Of a stretch of 21,525 nucleotides of DNA, positions 1 to 7,655 are shown one piece after another. Both the position numbers and the translations under genes were made by a program. This stretch comes from JBGTBQ01 sp041749275. Lineage in GTDB: Bacteria > Acidobacteriota > Blastocatellia > Pyrinomonadales > Pyrinomonadaceae. The notes below the pieces were generated by a model. It saw nothing but the letters and a program-made list of their open reading frames with translations. It made no database searches and was not told the DNA's origin. Location of the stretch: contig JBGTBQ010000240.1 of NCBI GenBank assembly GCA_041749275.1, positions 1 to 21,525 of the forward strand, read 5' to 3'. How positions within the stretch are numbered: the first letter of the stretch is position 1; every line of letters begins with the position of its first letter.

Positions 1-527
1 CGCTCCGTGCGCGTGCCGCATGAAGATGCTTTCCGGCTCCTAAAAATCATCTCGACAACCGACTCAGCGCCATCGCGGCGGAGAAACTCATGCGGCGCTG
101 CCTCATAATGAATCTCTCTCTGTCGCCTTCTCTCGCCTCACATTAGTTCTCGCAACAGAACCCACTCGTTAGATTTCATCTATTTTTTTTCGCGCTAGTT
201 CATTAAATTGAACTCCGAATATCCGCGCCAACATTTTGAATATCCATTGCGCTCATCCAAATTCTTCAAGATTTCGCATCCCGTTCACAAGCAACTTCAA
301 AAAACTTGAGAGTCCATGTCGGAGGGTGCGGGTGGCACGGTCGTTGCCGAATTCAAACGTCGGGCAGGAATCTTCTCCCACCTCGAGCGGCAAGCCATCA
401 GCGGTTCATTTTCTCGGACGAAGAAGGCTCTTGTCTCAAGCGCCATGGCGACCGGCTGGAATGGGTCTTTCTCATTCCGTCATCGCCAATCCGATTCCCT
501 GTTTCGATATGAAAGGAGAATTAAAAA
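1..527. other. Gene-poor leader upstream of the first TonB receptor
   Basis: No convincing gene is seen here. One plus-strand frame is open from base 1 to a TAA at 106-108, but the encoded stretch is Arg/Ser-rich with no recognisable domain, so it is not called. A minus-strand gene could begin within the first 50 bases and run off the left edge, but too little is visible. The stretch from about 200 to 527 is a leader of roughly 300 bases before the receptor gene. I recognised no riboswitch core and no clear -35/-10 pair. Its only firm element is the purine-rich ribosome binding site AAAGGAG at 512-518. Confidence 0.5.
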
Positions 528-3500
528 ATGATGCGGAAAGGCCGATACCTAGCGTTACTCAGCGCGTTTCTCTTGTTTACATCTTTGCAAATCATGGCGC
601 AGTCAACCACTGCCTCAATCTCCGGCAGAGTGGCCGACGAGCAGCAGGCGAGCATCCATAACGCCTCTGTCACGGCGCGCAACGTCGAGACGAACAAGAC
701 GCGCACGGCGCAGACGAACGACGAGGGCCGCTACCGCTTCGAGAGTCTGCCGGTCGGCAGCTACGAAGTTACCGTCGAGGCGCAGGGCTTCGCCAAGTAC
801 GTGCAGTCCGGCATCACGCTCCTGCTCAATCAAGCGGCGGTCGTTGACGTGGCGATGAAAGTCGGGAACGTCCAAGAGGTCATCACCGTCACGGAGAACG
901 CCTCGCTCCTGAACACGGCGACCGCCGAGGTCGGCACGCGCTTCGACTCGCGGCGCGTCTCGGAGCTGCCCCTCTCGACGAACCGCAACGTGTACAACAT
1001 CGCGCTCTCGGCGCCGGGCGTCAGCCAACTCGGCAGCGGCCAGACCTCTTTCGCGGGCGGCGGCACCGGCTCCACTTCGGGCATCAGCTTCTCGGCCAAC
1101 GGCGGGCGCATCCGCTCGAACAACTTCATGATTGACGGTCAGGACAACAACGACTTCGGCGTCGCCGGCGCGACCATCCCGCTCAACAACCCGGATGCCA
1201 TTCAGGAAGTTCGTTTGGTGACGAACCAATTCAGCGCCGAGTACGGTCGCAACTCCAGCGCCGTCTTCAACGCCATCACCAAGTCGGGCGCGAATGACTG
1301 GCATGGCTCCGCCTTCTGGTTCCATAACGACAACGCGCTGAATGCGTGCAGCAACACCAACAAGGCCGGCGGCTTCTGCAACCCGAACGCGACCGACCCA
1401 TCGCGGCGCGGAGCACCCTTCCGCATCGAGAACCAGCTCGGCGGCACCATCGGCGGCCCGCTCCACCTGCCACGCTTCGGCGAAGGCGGCCCCTCCTTCA
1501 TCAACGGCAAAGACCGCACCTTTTTCTTCTTCTCCGTCCAGCGTTGGTGGGATCGCCAGCTCGGCGTCGGCACCACGCTGAACGGCGCGCCGACCGAGGC
1601 CGGTCGTCAAATCCTCTCGGCGGCGGCGGGCGATATGCCGCAGGTGCAGGCGCTCTTGAGGTTTCTTCCGGCGGCGCAGACACCCATCAACCGGAGCGCC
1701 ATCTTCGAGCGCAATGGGCAGCGCTTCACCGTCCCGCTCGGTTCGTTGACCGGTTCGCAGCCCTCCGCGTTCAACGACTGGCAGACCTCATTCCGCTTAG
1801 ACCACAAGTTAAGCGAGAAGCACAACGTAAACGGACGCTATCTCTATCAGGACAACGACACGCTGGGCGGCCCGGCCTCGCAGATCACGCCGCCGGGCTT
1901 CTCTTCGGCCATCGTCGCGCGCTCACAGGGTCTTAACTTCGGGCTGACGAGCGTGCCAAGATCGAACCTCGTCAACGAGGCGCGCGCGGCCTACCTGCGC
2001 TATGCGGCGCAGACGCGCGCTCTCGATGCCAGCGCCGAGCAGATTCCCTCCATCGAGATCGTCGAGCTTGGCCTCCGGCAGTTCAACGCCGCCGCCACGC
2101 GCACGGGCATCGGCCTCGGCGTCAACCTGCCGCAGCAGTCCGTCCGCAACACCTATCAACTTCAAGACACCATCTCTTACACGACCGGCAATCACGGCCT
2201 CAAGTTCGGCGCCGACATCCGCCGCAACCAACTTCATCAACTCTTCAAGCCCACGACGCGGGGACTGGTTGAGTACGCCACGCTGGACTTCTTCGTAAAA
2301 GACCTCGCCACCCGCTTCAACATCAACAAAGACCTGCCCGGCGTGGCGCGCATCCTGCACCTCGACTGGCACGACTTCTACTTCTTCGCGCAGGACGAGT
2401 GGAAGGTGCGCCCGAATTTCACGTTGAGTTTGGGCCTCCGCTACGAAAATCCCGGTCAGCCCATCCAAGACCTCGCCAACTTCAACGCGCCGGTGCTCGC
2501 GGCGGCTGGCAACGACCCGCGCTTCCGCCTGACGCCGATACCGGGACGCGACTCGGACAACTTCCAGCCGCGCCTCGGCTTTAACTGGAACCCGCGCACC
2601 GAAGAGGGCAGTTTCTTCAATTTCCTGACGGGCGGCGACAAGCTCGTCTTTCGCGGCGGCTACACGCGCACGCACGACTACGCCTTCACCAACATCGCGC
2701 TCAACATCTGGAGTTCGTTCCCGTTCGTGGCGGCGGTCTCCTCTATCCCGACGATCAACGCCGTGGACATCAACGCCGCGCCGGGCGCGCCGCTCGTCCG
2801 CGTCTCACAGAATGCCTTCGCGCTCCTTAGCAACCCGCCCTTCAACCCCAACACGCTCAATCGCACGATTGTGGACGAGGGCTTCCGCACTCCGTCTTAC
2901 GATTCGTTCAGCCTCGAGATGCAGCGCGAGCTATCGAACGATCTCGTTTTGAGAGTTGGTTACGTTGGGACGAAAGGCAATGGGTTGTTCGAGTCCGTGG
3001 ATGCCAACCCCACGATCATCGGCTGCACCGCGCCATCCGCCGCCAACAACTTCTGCCGCAGCATCCCCAATCAGGGGCCGACACGTCTGCGGACTAACTC
3101 CGGCAGCTCAATCTATCACTCGCTCCAGACGAGCCTCGACCGCCGCCTCTCGCGCGGCTTCTCGGCGGGTCTCCACTATACTTGGAGCACCTTCATAGAC
3201 ACGCAGTCCGAGATTTTCAATATCTCTTCGGGTGAAATCGCCGTCGCGCAGGACTCTTACTGCCGTTCGTGCGACCGAGGGCGCTCCAGCTTCGACCGTC
3301 CGCACCGCTTGACGGGCAACTTCGTCTACGAGCTGCCCTTCTTCCGCGAGCAGAAAGGCTTCGTCGGCCATCTCCTCGGCGGCTGGCAAACCAACGCCTT
3401 CTTCACGCTACAGAGCGGCTCGCCCTTCACGCCGTTGAACGGTTCAGACCCGACGGGCGCGCTGGCGAGCATCTCCGGTCTGGTCGGCAACTCGATTCGC

Positions 3501-3848
3501 CCGAACCTCAACACGACGCTCGACCTTTCGCGGATGACCGTCGAAGAGATTGTGGCGGCGGGCGGGCGCACGCTCTTCCGCGGACTCAGTACGGGGCAGC
3601 GCGTCGGCAACGCGGGCCGCAACATCCTGCGCTCGGACGGCATCAACAACATAGACTTCGGCATCCTGAAGAACACGAGACTCGGTGAGGGTCAACGGTT
3701 GCAGGTCAGGGCCGACTTCTTCAACCTGACGAACACGCGCGACTTCGGCATCCCGGATTCGACCATCACTTCGACCAATTTCCTCAACCAGTGGGGCACG
3801 AACGGCGGGAACCGTCGCGTCATCGTCGGTCTGCGGTATGTCTTTTAA
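528..3848 (+). CDS. Oar-like TonB-dependent receptor with carboxypeptidase-regulatory-like N-terminal domain
   Basis: This is an outer-membrane beta-barrel protein of 1106 residues, probably for TonB-driven uptake of a large substrate or for a surface role as in Oar proteins. Residues 1-24 form a signal peptide ending in IMA before Gln. About 28-110 is a carboxypeptidase-regulatory-like beta-sandwich, with the typical GRYRFESLPVGSYEVTVEA stretch. About 115-260 is the plug, including NNFMIDGQDNND and a repeated NAITKSG-type element. The rest is a barrel ending in the aromatic YVF expected for outer-membrane insertion. The start is well supported: AAAGGAG at 512-518 lies nine bases before ATG, although a second ATG follows at once. 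The gene stands alone and ends at a strong terminator. The substrate cannot be read from sequence; acidobacteria carry many paralogues, often linked to polymer or peptide use (family knowledge). High confidence in family, low in substrate. Confidence 0.93.
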   Translation: MMRKGRYLALLSAFLLFTSLQIMAQSTTASISGRVADEQQASIHNASVTARNVETNKTRTAQTNDEGRYRFESLPVGSYEVTVEAQGFAKYVQSGITLLLNQAAVVDVAMKVGNVQEVITVTENASLLNTATAEVGTRFDSRRVSELPLSTNRNVYNIALSAPGVSQLGSGQTSFAGGGTGSTSGISFSANGGRIRSNNFMIDGQDNNDFGVAGATIPLNNPDAIQEVRLVTNQFSAEYGRNSSAVFNAITKSGANDWHGSAFWFHNDNALNACSNTNKAGGFCNPNATDPSRRGAPFRIENQLGGTIGGPLHLPRFGEGGPSFINGKDRTFFFFSVQRWWDRQLGVGTTLNGAPTEAGRQILSAAAGDMPQVQALLRFLPAAQTPINRSAIFERNGQRFTVPLGSLTGSQPSAFNDWQTSFRLDHKLSEKHNVNGRYLYQDNDTLGGPASQITPPGFSSAIVARSQGLNFGLTSVPRSNLVNEARAAYLRYAAQTRALDASAEQIPSIEIVELGLRQFNAAATRTGIGLGVNLPQQSVRNTYQLQDTISYTTGNHGLKFGADIRRNQLHQLFKPTTRGLVEYATLDFFVKDLATRFNINKDLPGVARILHLDWHDFYFFAQDEWKVRPNFTLSLGLRYENPGQPIQDLANFNAPVLAAAGNDPRFRLTPIPGRDSDNFQPRLGFNWNPRTEEGSFFNFLTGGDKLVFRGGYTRTHDYAFTNIALNIWSSFPFVAAVSSIPTINAVDINAAPGAPLVRVSQNAFALLSNPPFNPNTLNRTIVDEGFRTPSYDSFSLEMQRELSNDLVLRVGYVGTKGNGLFESVDANPTIIGCTAPSAANNFCRSIPNQGPTRLRTNSGSSIYHSLQTSLDRRLSRGFSAGLHYTWSTFIDTQSEIFNISSGEIAVAQDSYCRSCDRGRSSFDRPHRLTGNFVYELPFFREQKGFVGHLLGGWQTNAFFTLQSGSPFTPLNGSDPTGALASISGLVGNSIRPNLNTTLDLSRMTVEEIVAAGGRTLFRGLSTGQRVGNAGRNILRSDGINNIDFGILKNTRLGEGQRLQVRADFFNLTNTRDFGIPDSTITSTNFLNQWGTNGGNRRVIVGLRYVF

Positions 3849-3904
3849 GAATTGCCCGATGCTGTCCGCCGCTCCTCACGGCGGCAAAGACACCTCGCGG
3901 ATTA

Positions 3905-3944
3905 GTCGGGCCGGAGAGTGTTCTCTCCGGCCCGACATTTTTCT
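3905..3944 (+). terminator. Rho-independent terminator of the Oar-like receptor gene
   Basis: A perfect 14-bp stem pairs GTCGGGCCGGAGAG at 3905-3918 with CTCTCCGGCCCGAC at 3923-3936 around a TGTT loop. The run ATTTTTCTT follows directly on the plus strand. It lies 57 bases after the receptor stop codon. The T-run is on the plus side only, so it should act mainly on the receptor transcript. Confidence 0.9.
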
Positions 3945-4106
3945 TGCGGGATGATTCAACCCGACAACATTTGCACTTCTCGGCTTAGAGACTTGGCTTC
4001 TGGCGGGTGTTTTTTTCCGTCACGGCTTTTCAGGCGGGGCGGACGCTCTCATGCGATTCGAGCTACCAATCCAGCGAATCTCAGGAAAACATCAGAAGCC
4101 GAGAGG

Positions 4107-5009
4107 TCACGCTCCGGCACCTCTACTGACCTGAGCGGTAGCACGATTCTCTTCGATGAGCGCCAGCAGGTCGCGTTCGATGGTGTCGCAGATTTTCTCC
4201 AGTGGCAAATCATTGTAGTCGTTGCCAAACGGGTTCTCGATCTCGACGCCGATCTCCTCGATGCCGAAAAGGATATAGGTAATCATCAAGGTGTAGATGA
4301 CGGTAGACCAGCCGAACGCGCCGACCAACACGAACGGCAACGTCAAGCAGTACAGGACGAGGGCACGTCGCAGGTGTACGACGTAAGCGAAGGGGAGGGG
4401 TGTTTTCTGGATGCGTTCACAGGCGCCGATATAGTCAATCAGTTGCTGTATGTTGCTGTCTATCGCCATCGCCGCGTAGTCAGAGAGTTGGCCCGCCGCC
4501 CGCGCCTCCGCCAAGTAGTTACTGACGCGCAGACCGACAGCCAACGGCACGTGACGCGCGGCGAGCGTTACTTCCACCTCCGCTTTCGGCAACAGCTCCG
4601 CGGGGGGTCCCAGACTCGCCGTTCCGCGCAGCGAGTGCATTGCGGCGTAAGGGAAGGTCGCGGCCCACAGGATGATGGACTCCGTTATTGAAGGGGACTC
4701 CCGCAAAAAGGCGTTCACCATCCGGGCGAGGTTGCGCGACTCGTTGACTATGCCGCCCCACAACTTGCGTCCCTCCCAGAATCGCTCGTATGAAGCGTTG
4801 GTGCGGAACACAAGAAGCAGTCCGAGAGCCACCCCGACCAAGGTATGTACCGTCGAGGGCAACTCCACGGGACGGACGAACTGGTGGATGAGCAGGACAG
4901 CCGCGGACCACCCGGCGAAAAAGATCACTCGCCAGAGTATTTTGGGTGCCACGGAACCCTGAAGCACGAATAAGTGACGAATCAACAGGTGCGAGTCGTA
5001 TTCGATCAT
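4107..5009 (-). CDS. Bestrophin-like (UPF0187/YneE family) membrane channel
   Basis: A 300-residue integral membrane protein of the bacterial bestrophin family. Homologues form pentameric ion channels, and characterised bacterial ones conduct cations rather than chloride (family knowledge). The N-terminus, MIEYDSHLL followed by a FVLQGSVAPKILWRV segment, is family-typical. The stretch FRTNASYERFWEGRKLWGGIVNESRNLARM at about residues 67-96 is the most diagnostic part. Hydrophobic segments lie at about 25-45, 55-67, 110-120, 200-220 and 223-240. After these comes the conserved FGIEEIGVEIENPFGNDYNDLPLE motif near 240-263, with the acidic cluster typical of the cytosolic gate region. Length is normal for the bacterial family. 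The start at 5009 was chosen because the conserved N-terminal motif begins there; no clear ribosome binding site precedes it. It has no same-strand neighbour, so it is probably monocistronic. The physiological ion is unknown. Confidence 0.9.
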   Translation of the reverse strand: MIEYDSHLLIRHLFVLQGSVAPKILWRVIFFAGWSAAVLLIHQFVRPVELPSTVHTLVGVALGLLLVFRTNASYERFWEGRKLWGGIVNESRNLARMVNAFLRESPSITESIILWAATFPYAAMHSLRGTASLGPPAELLPKAEVEVTLAARHVPLAVGLRVSNYLAEARAAGQLSDYAAMAIDSNIQQLIDYIGACERIQKTPLPFAYVVHLRRALVLYCLTLPFVLVGAFGWSTVIYTLMITYILFGIEEIGVEIENPFGNDYNDLPLEKICDTIERDLLALIEENRATAQVSRGAGA

Positions 5010-5085
5010 AGTTTAGTTGCCGGAGGCTTTTTCCCGCGCGGAGTCAGTGCTCAACGCGAAATCCGTTTGCGCCTGATGCCCAATA

Positions 5086-5091
5086 ATTCTA
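5086..5091 (-). promoter_or_regulatory. Possible -10 box for the bestrophin-like gene
   Basis: On the minus strand the sequence reads CCGTTAGAATTATTGG, giving TAGAAT as a -10 hexamer about 75 bases upstream of the bestrophin-like start. No good -35 is spaced at 17 bases; TTAACT lies 19 bases upstream. The call rests mostly on the match to the -10 core and to the similar element at 5403-5408. Confidence 0.3.
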
Positions 5092-5399
5092 ACGGCGCGC
5101 TGGGAACTTTAGTTAAAAGAGTAGCAGTATTTTTCGATGATAGACGACTTTTTCTCCACCGTCGGTCTACCACCGAAGCAGAAGACAATTGCCGCTGAGA
5201 GATGCATCATCCATCTCAAGTCTAACTTGTACCACCCGCTTCAAACCGATGATACCGCCGCTTACATGTCGTCGTCACGAAAATAGTAAAGCACATTTCT
5301 ATGTTCATGATCTCAACAAAAGAAGGCAAGGCTCGCCCCCGGCATCATCTCTCTTCCCTTAGCCTTCGCGCGGTTGACCCAATGCGAAGGCGGCGGTCG

Positions 5400-5408
5400 T
5401 GTTAGAAT
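5400..5408 (+). promoter_or_regulatory. Extended -10 promoter for the TerB-like gene
   Basis: The string TGTTAGAAT fits an extended -10 (TG, one base, then TAGAAT). It would place the transcript start near 5415 and give a leader of about 45 bases before the ATG at 5459. No -35 lies at the ideal distance; TTGACC at 5374-5379 is 23 bases upstream, which is too far for normal use. An extended -10 can work without a good -35 (general knowledge). Confidence 0.4.
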
Positions 5409-5458
5409 CCATAATCTTAAAATTCGATTCGTGCGTGTGAGCACGTGGGAGAATCAAG

Positions 5459-6010
5459 ATGAACGGTTTACAAGTCCTCGATCTCAAACGTCCCGGTCTC
5501 GCCGACCGCCTTCTCCGGCGCCGGCCAAAACAAAACGCCGCCCTCGAACTGAACAACTACGTCGCCGTCACTCCCCTCCCCCAAGTCGAGCGCGCCGCCA
5601 TCGAAGAGATACTCTCGCGTTACGGCTTAGACATCTCTGATGCGAGACCCGCCTTCGCTATGATTTACACACAAGTGCTCAGATACTTCTCCGAAGATCG
5701 GGCCGTCTCCGCGGATGAGCAAGAGCAGCTATCGCACGTGCGCGGAATGTTCGGTCTGACGGATGAGGAGATTCTTACTATCCGGAATGAGGTCTTGTTG
5801 CCCGTCTACCGCGCGGCGGTCGAGTCTTCCTACGAAGACGGCCATCTCACGCCGAAGGAAAGAGAGGGCGTCGAGCGGCTCGCACGCGAGCTTGGGCTGG
5901 CGGAAGCGGAGGCGGAGGTGATCGCTTTTGACGAGGCTTATCGCGCTTTTGAAGAGGCCATGGGAAAGCGTTCGCCCGCCGTCGCCAAAGAGGAGAAAGC
6001 AGAGTCGTAA
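5459..6010 (+). CDS. TerB-like helical domain protein
   Basis: A soluble, mostly helical protein of 183 residues with no signal peptide. The first 55 residues are basic, then proline-bearing and probably flexible. From about 60 to 165 there are two similar helical units: one reads YFSEDRAVSADEQEQLSHVRGMFGLTDEEI, the other SSYEDGHLTPKEREGVERLARELG. This acidic-turn pattern, DGxLTxxE followed by a helix, is typical of TerB-type domains, and I base the call on it. The tail is Lys/Glu-rich. TerB proteins are implicated in tellurite and stress responses and in metal-linked membrane complexes, but the function here is unknown and no ter genes are nearby. GGGAG at 5447-5451 lies seven bases before the ATG and supports the start. 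The 88-residue gene 84 bases downstream may be co-transcribed. Confidence 0.6.
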   Translation: MNGLQVLDLKRPGLADRLLRRRPKQNAALELNNYVAVTPLPQVERAAIEEILSRYGLDISDARPAFAMIYTQVLRYFSEDRAVSADEQEQLSHVRGMFGLTDEEILTIRNEVLLPVYRAAVESSYEDGHLTPKEREGVERLARELGLAEAEAEVIAFDEAYRAFEEAMGKRSPAVAKEEKAES

Positions 6011-6094
6011 GCGCGAAGTGAATTCAATCTCGGCCCGCCTCACTTGGGCCTGTTCGGTGTCAGAGCCGGATGATGTTGAAAGGATAATTTCCTG

Positions 6095-6361
6095 ATGCCA
6101 GACGCCCCTCTTCAGGTAGACCTCGGCGCCGTCGAGACACTAATCGGAAACCTCCAATTCACGTTCGTGGTCAGCGGAGAAGGTGATGCGTACATCCAAG
6201 TTGACGCGGGCAACCCGTCGAACTTGGGGAAGGACGGCGTCATGCTCATGCTTGACGCGAACGGCTACGAGAAGCTAAGGGCCATCATCAAGAGCGCGGA
6301 CAGCGTGATTGACCGCATGATACGTGAGGGGCGCATCAAGCGGATGGTGCTGCCTTACTGA
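6095..6361 (+). CDS. Hypothetical 88-residue protein
   Basis: I do not recognise this family. The product is small, soluble and acidic in its first half, with a predicted beta-rich N-terminal part (LQFTFVVSGEGDAYIQVDAG at about 20-39). A C-terminal helix-rich part follows (ANGYEKLRAIIKSADSVIDRMIREGRI at about 54-80), ending in MVLPY. There is no signal peptide and no cysteine. GAAAGGA at 6078-6084 is a plausible ribosome binding site ten bases before the ATG. Base use and codon choice match the neighbours, which supports a real gene. It follows the TerB-like gene by 84 bases on the same strand with no obvious terminator between, so a two-gene unit is possible. Confidence 0.65.
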   Translation: MPDAPLQVDLGAVETLIGNLQFTFVVSGEGDAYIQVDAGNPSNLGKDGVMLMLDANGYEKLRAIIKSADSVIDRMIREGRIKRMVLPY

Positions 6362-6539
6362 ATCATTGGCCCGCGCGAGCATTCCGCGGTCCTAATCGTT
6401 CCGATTCGTTAGCGTATTTACTGCTGACCTTGGCGCTCCCGCTGCGAATTGTTATCTCCGCGTCAGAAATCCGACTCCGATTCGTCGCCCTGATTGCGCC
6501 GTAGAACGCTTGATACGCCGTCTCGATGTCATCAAACAG

Positions 6540-6572
6540 AGAGAGGGGCAGGCCATCAACCTGCCCCTCTCT
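6540..6572. repeat. Perfect 13-bp hairpin
   Basis: The arm AGAGAGGGGCAGG at 6540-6552 pairs exactly with CCTGCCCCTCTCT at 6560-6572 around a seven-base loop. No T-run follows on the plus strand. On the minus strand the stem is followed by TGTTTGATG, a weak tail. It is 178 bases after the stop of the 88-residue gene, so it could be a factor-assisted terminator, part of a non-coding RNA, or a dispersed hairpin. Confidence 0.7.
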
Positions 6573-6937
6573 ACACGATGTGTTATGGCGAGCCTTACTC
6601 ACCCGTCCGTTTTTATTCAACCTTCGATCATCACGCCCCCGCTCGCTGCCTCCTCGGTGCGCGGCGTGTGTGCTTGACGCGCGGTCTCGTGAAGCGCGCG
6701 ATGTCGCCGCGAGGAGCGGTTCATGTTTCGCCGACTTCATCGCCGCCGAAAATTCTTCACCCAACACATCAACTTTCCCGGTGCATACTCGCGTGAAAAA
6801 GCGCACGGGCCGACATCATTCGCAAACTAAATCCAGAAAGCAGGACGGCAAAAAACGCACCTGAGCGAAGGCAAATTTTTCTGAAACTTTTACCCCCTTC
6901 TTGCGTTCTAACGGTCAGGAAGGTGGGCTCCTCCGAA

Positions 6938-7006
6938 AAGAGCGGGCCGGCAAACACAGACCAGCATCACTCCCTCCGATGCCTCTTTGATTGCCGGCCC
7001 GTTCTT
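6938..7006. repeat. Long-stem hairpin with an inner hairpin in its loop
   Basis: A stem of about 16 pairs joins 6938-6953 to 6991-7006, with one G-T wobble; its core is CGGGCCGGCAA against TTGCCGGCCCG. The 37-base loop holds a second small stem, GCATC at 6964-6968 with GATGC at 6978-6982. GATTTTG follows on the plus strand, which gives limited terminator character. It lies 50 bases upstream of the possible dodecin -35 box, so it may insulate that promoter from upstream transcription. Confidence 0.65.
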
Positions 7007-7056
7007 GATTTTGCGAATAAATCCGAATGGTCGTACACAATCCTTTTTTGAATCTC

Positions 7057-7086
7057 TTGACTCACTTTTCCGGCGCGTGATAGCTT
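7057..7086 (+). promoter_or_regulatory. Possible promoter of the dodecin gene
   Basis: TTGACT at 7057-7062 is a good -35 match. TAGCTT at 7081-7086 is a weak -10 at 18 bases spacing, helped by a TG one base upstream (TGATAGCTT). This would give a leader of about 80 bases. The 11-base inverted pair TTTGCGAATAA (7010-7020) and TTATTCGCAAA (7131-7141) brackets it. Confidence 0.35.
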
Positions 7087-7172
7087 CCGCACAGTTTTCA
7101 ACCGCCGAACCAATTTCAAGTCCGTGAACTTTATTCGCAAATGCGGATTGTGAATTTCTGGAGGAGAGTCTT

Positions 7173-7427
7173 ATGAGCGAAACCGTTTACAAGGGCGTCG
7201 CCATCGTCGGAACTTCCGAGCAAAGTTTCAGCCACGCCATCGAGGTTGCGGTCAAACGCGCGCGGATGAAGTTGCGCGAGTTGTCATGGTTCGTCGTCGA
7301 AGAGATGCGCGGCGGCTTACAGAAAGGAAGTCTCGAATATCAGGTCACGCTCCGCGTCTTCTTCAAGCTAGAGAGCGATGCCGACGGAACCGGAGGCAAC
7401 GCGGTGGATGACGTGGACGTGATTTGA
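7173..7427 (+). CDS. Dodecin family flavin-binding protein
   Basis: An 84-residue dodecin. Family members assemble into hollow dodecamers that bind and store flavins (FMN, riboflavin, lumichrome) and sometimes CoA in the cytoplasm (family knowledge). The sequence shows VYKGVAIVGTSEQSFSHAIEVAVKRA at 5-30, the LSWFVVEEMRGG strand at 37-48 with the flavin-stacking Trp39, and EYQVTLRVFFKLE at 55-67 with Gln57 at the position that contacts the isoalloxazine ring. The acidic tail of about 15 residues (DADGTGGNAVDDVDVI) is longer than in many dodecins. The start is clear: GGAGGA at 7160-7165 lies seven bases before the ATG. The gene stands alone ahead of the efp cluster. Confidence 0.93.
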   Translation: MSETVYKGVAIVGTSEQSFSHAIEVAVKRARMKLRELSWFVVEEMRGGLQKGSLEYQVTLRVFFKLESDADGTGGNAVDDVDVI

Positions 7428-7520
7428 GCGGGCCGTCCAAAGTGTTCCACATCATGCTGATTGAAAGCCGGGCGTTTGCTCCTTAATCGCACCGCTCAAT
7501 CTTCGTGCCTTTTGCTCCGC

Positions 7521-7550
7521 TGGACAAAAAGCCGGGCCGCTCGCTAGACT
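7521..7550 (+). promoter_or_regulatory. Promoter of the efp-waaA-lpxK cluster
   Basis: TGGACA at 7521-7526 and TAGACT at 7545-7550 form a sigma-70-like pair with an 18-base spacer. The predicted transcript would start near 7557 and give a leader of about 100 bases before efp. This is the best-placed promoter candidate in the dodecin-efp gap. Confidence 0.45.
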
Positions 7551-7655
7551 ACGAGGTTTGCGAAAGTCTGTGCCAACCTCTCTATCGCGGCTGTGCCTAT
7601 TTTCGCGTGCAACCGAAAGCAAACAATTCAGACCATCCGGAGTTAAAACATTCTT

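Larger units (their letters stand above)
5010..5458. other. Divergent intergenic region, bestrophin-like to TerB-like gene
   Basis: This 449-base spacer lies between two divergent genes and should hold both promoters. It is AT-richer than its surroundings in the middle. Candidate -10 elements with the shared core TTAGAAT are seen at each end, one per strand, and are listed separately. I saw no open frame with coding character, no tRNA and no repeat. Confidence 0.6.
6362..7172. other. 811-base intergenic region with two strong hairpins
   Basis: No convincing gene is present. The open frames on both strands lack recognisable domains, have Arg/Ser-rich composition and run across the hairpin at 6540-6572, so I leave them out. 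Visible content is the perfect hairpin at 6540-6572, a long stem at 6938-7006 and the dodecin promoter region from about 7057. The A-rich, structured stretch from about 6790 to 7006 could encode a small RNA, but I match it to no known RNA family. RNase P, tmRNA and SRP signatures were looked for and not seen. Confidence 0.5.

Noticed and set aside
1..108. Tail of an upstream gene at the left edge
   Set aside because: The frame is open but only 35 codons long, Arg/Ser-rich and unrecognised, so it cannot be supported.
236..661. 141-codon plus-strand frame overlapping the first receptor
   Set aside because: It overlaps the signal peptide and carboxypeptidase-like domain of a certain gene in another frame, has no domain and no ribosome binding site.
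615..1610. 331-codon minus-strand frame under the Oar-like receptor
   Set aside because: Antisense shadow of a clear TonB receptor; no domain seen.
6363..6806. 147-codon minus frame and overlapping plus frames in the long gap
   Set aside because: No recognised domain, no ribosome binding site, and the frames cross a perfect hairpin; composition is not like neighbouring genes.
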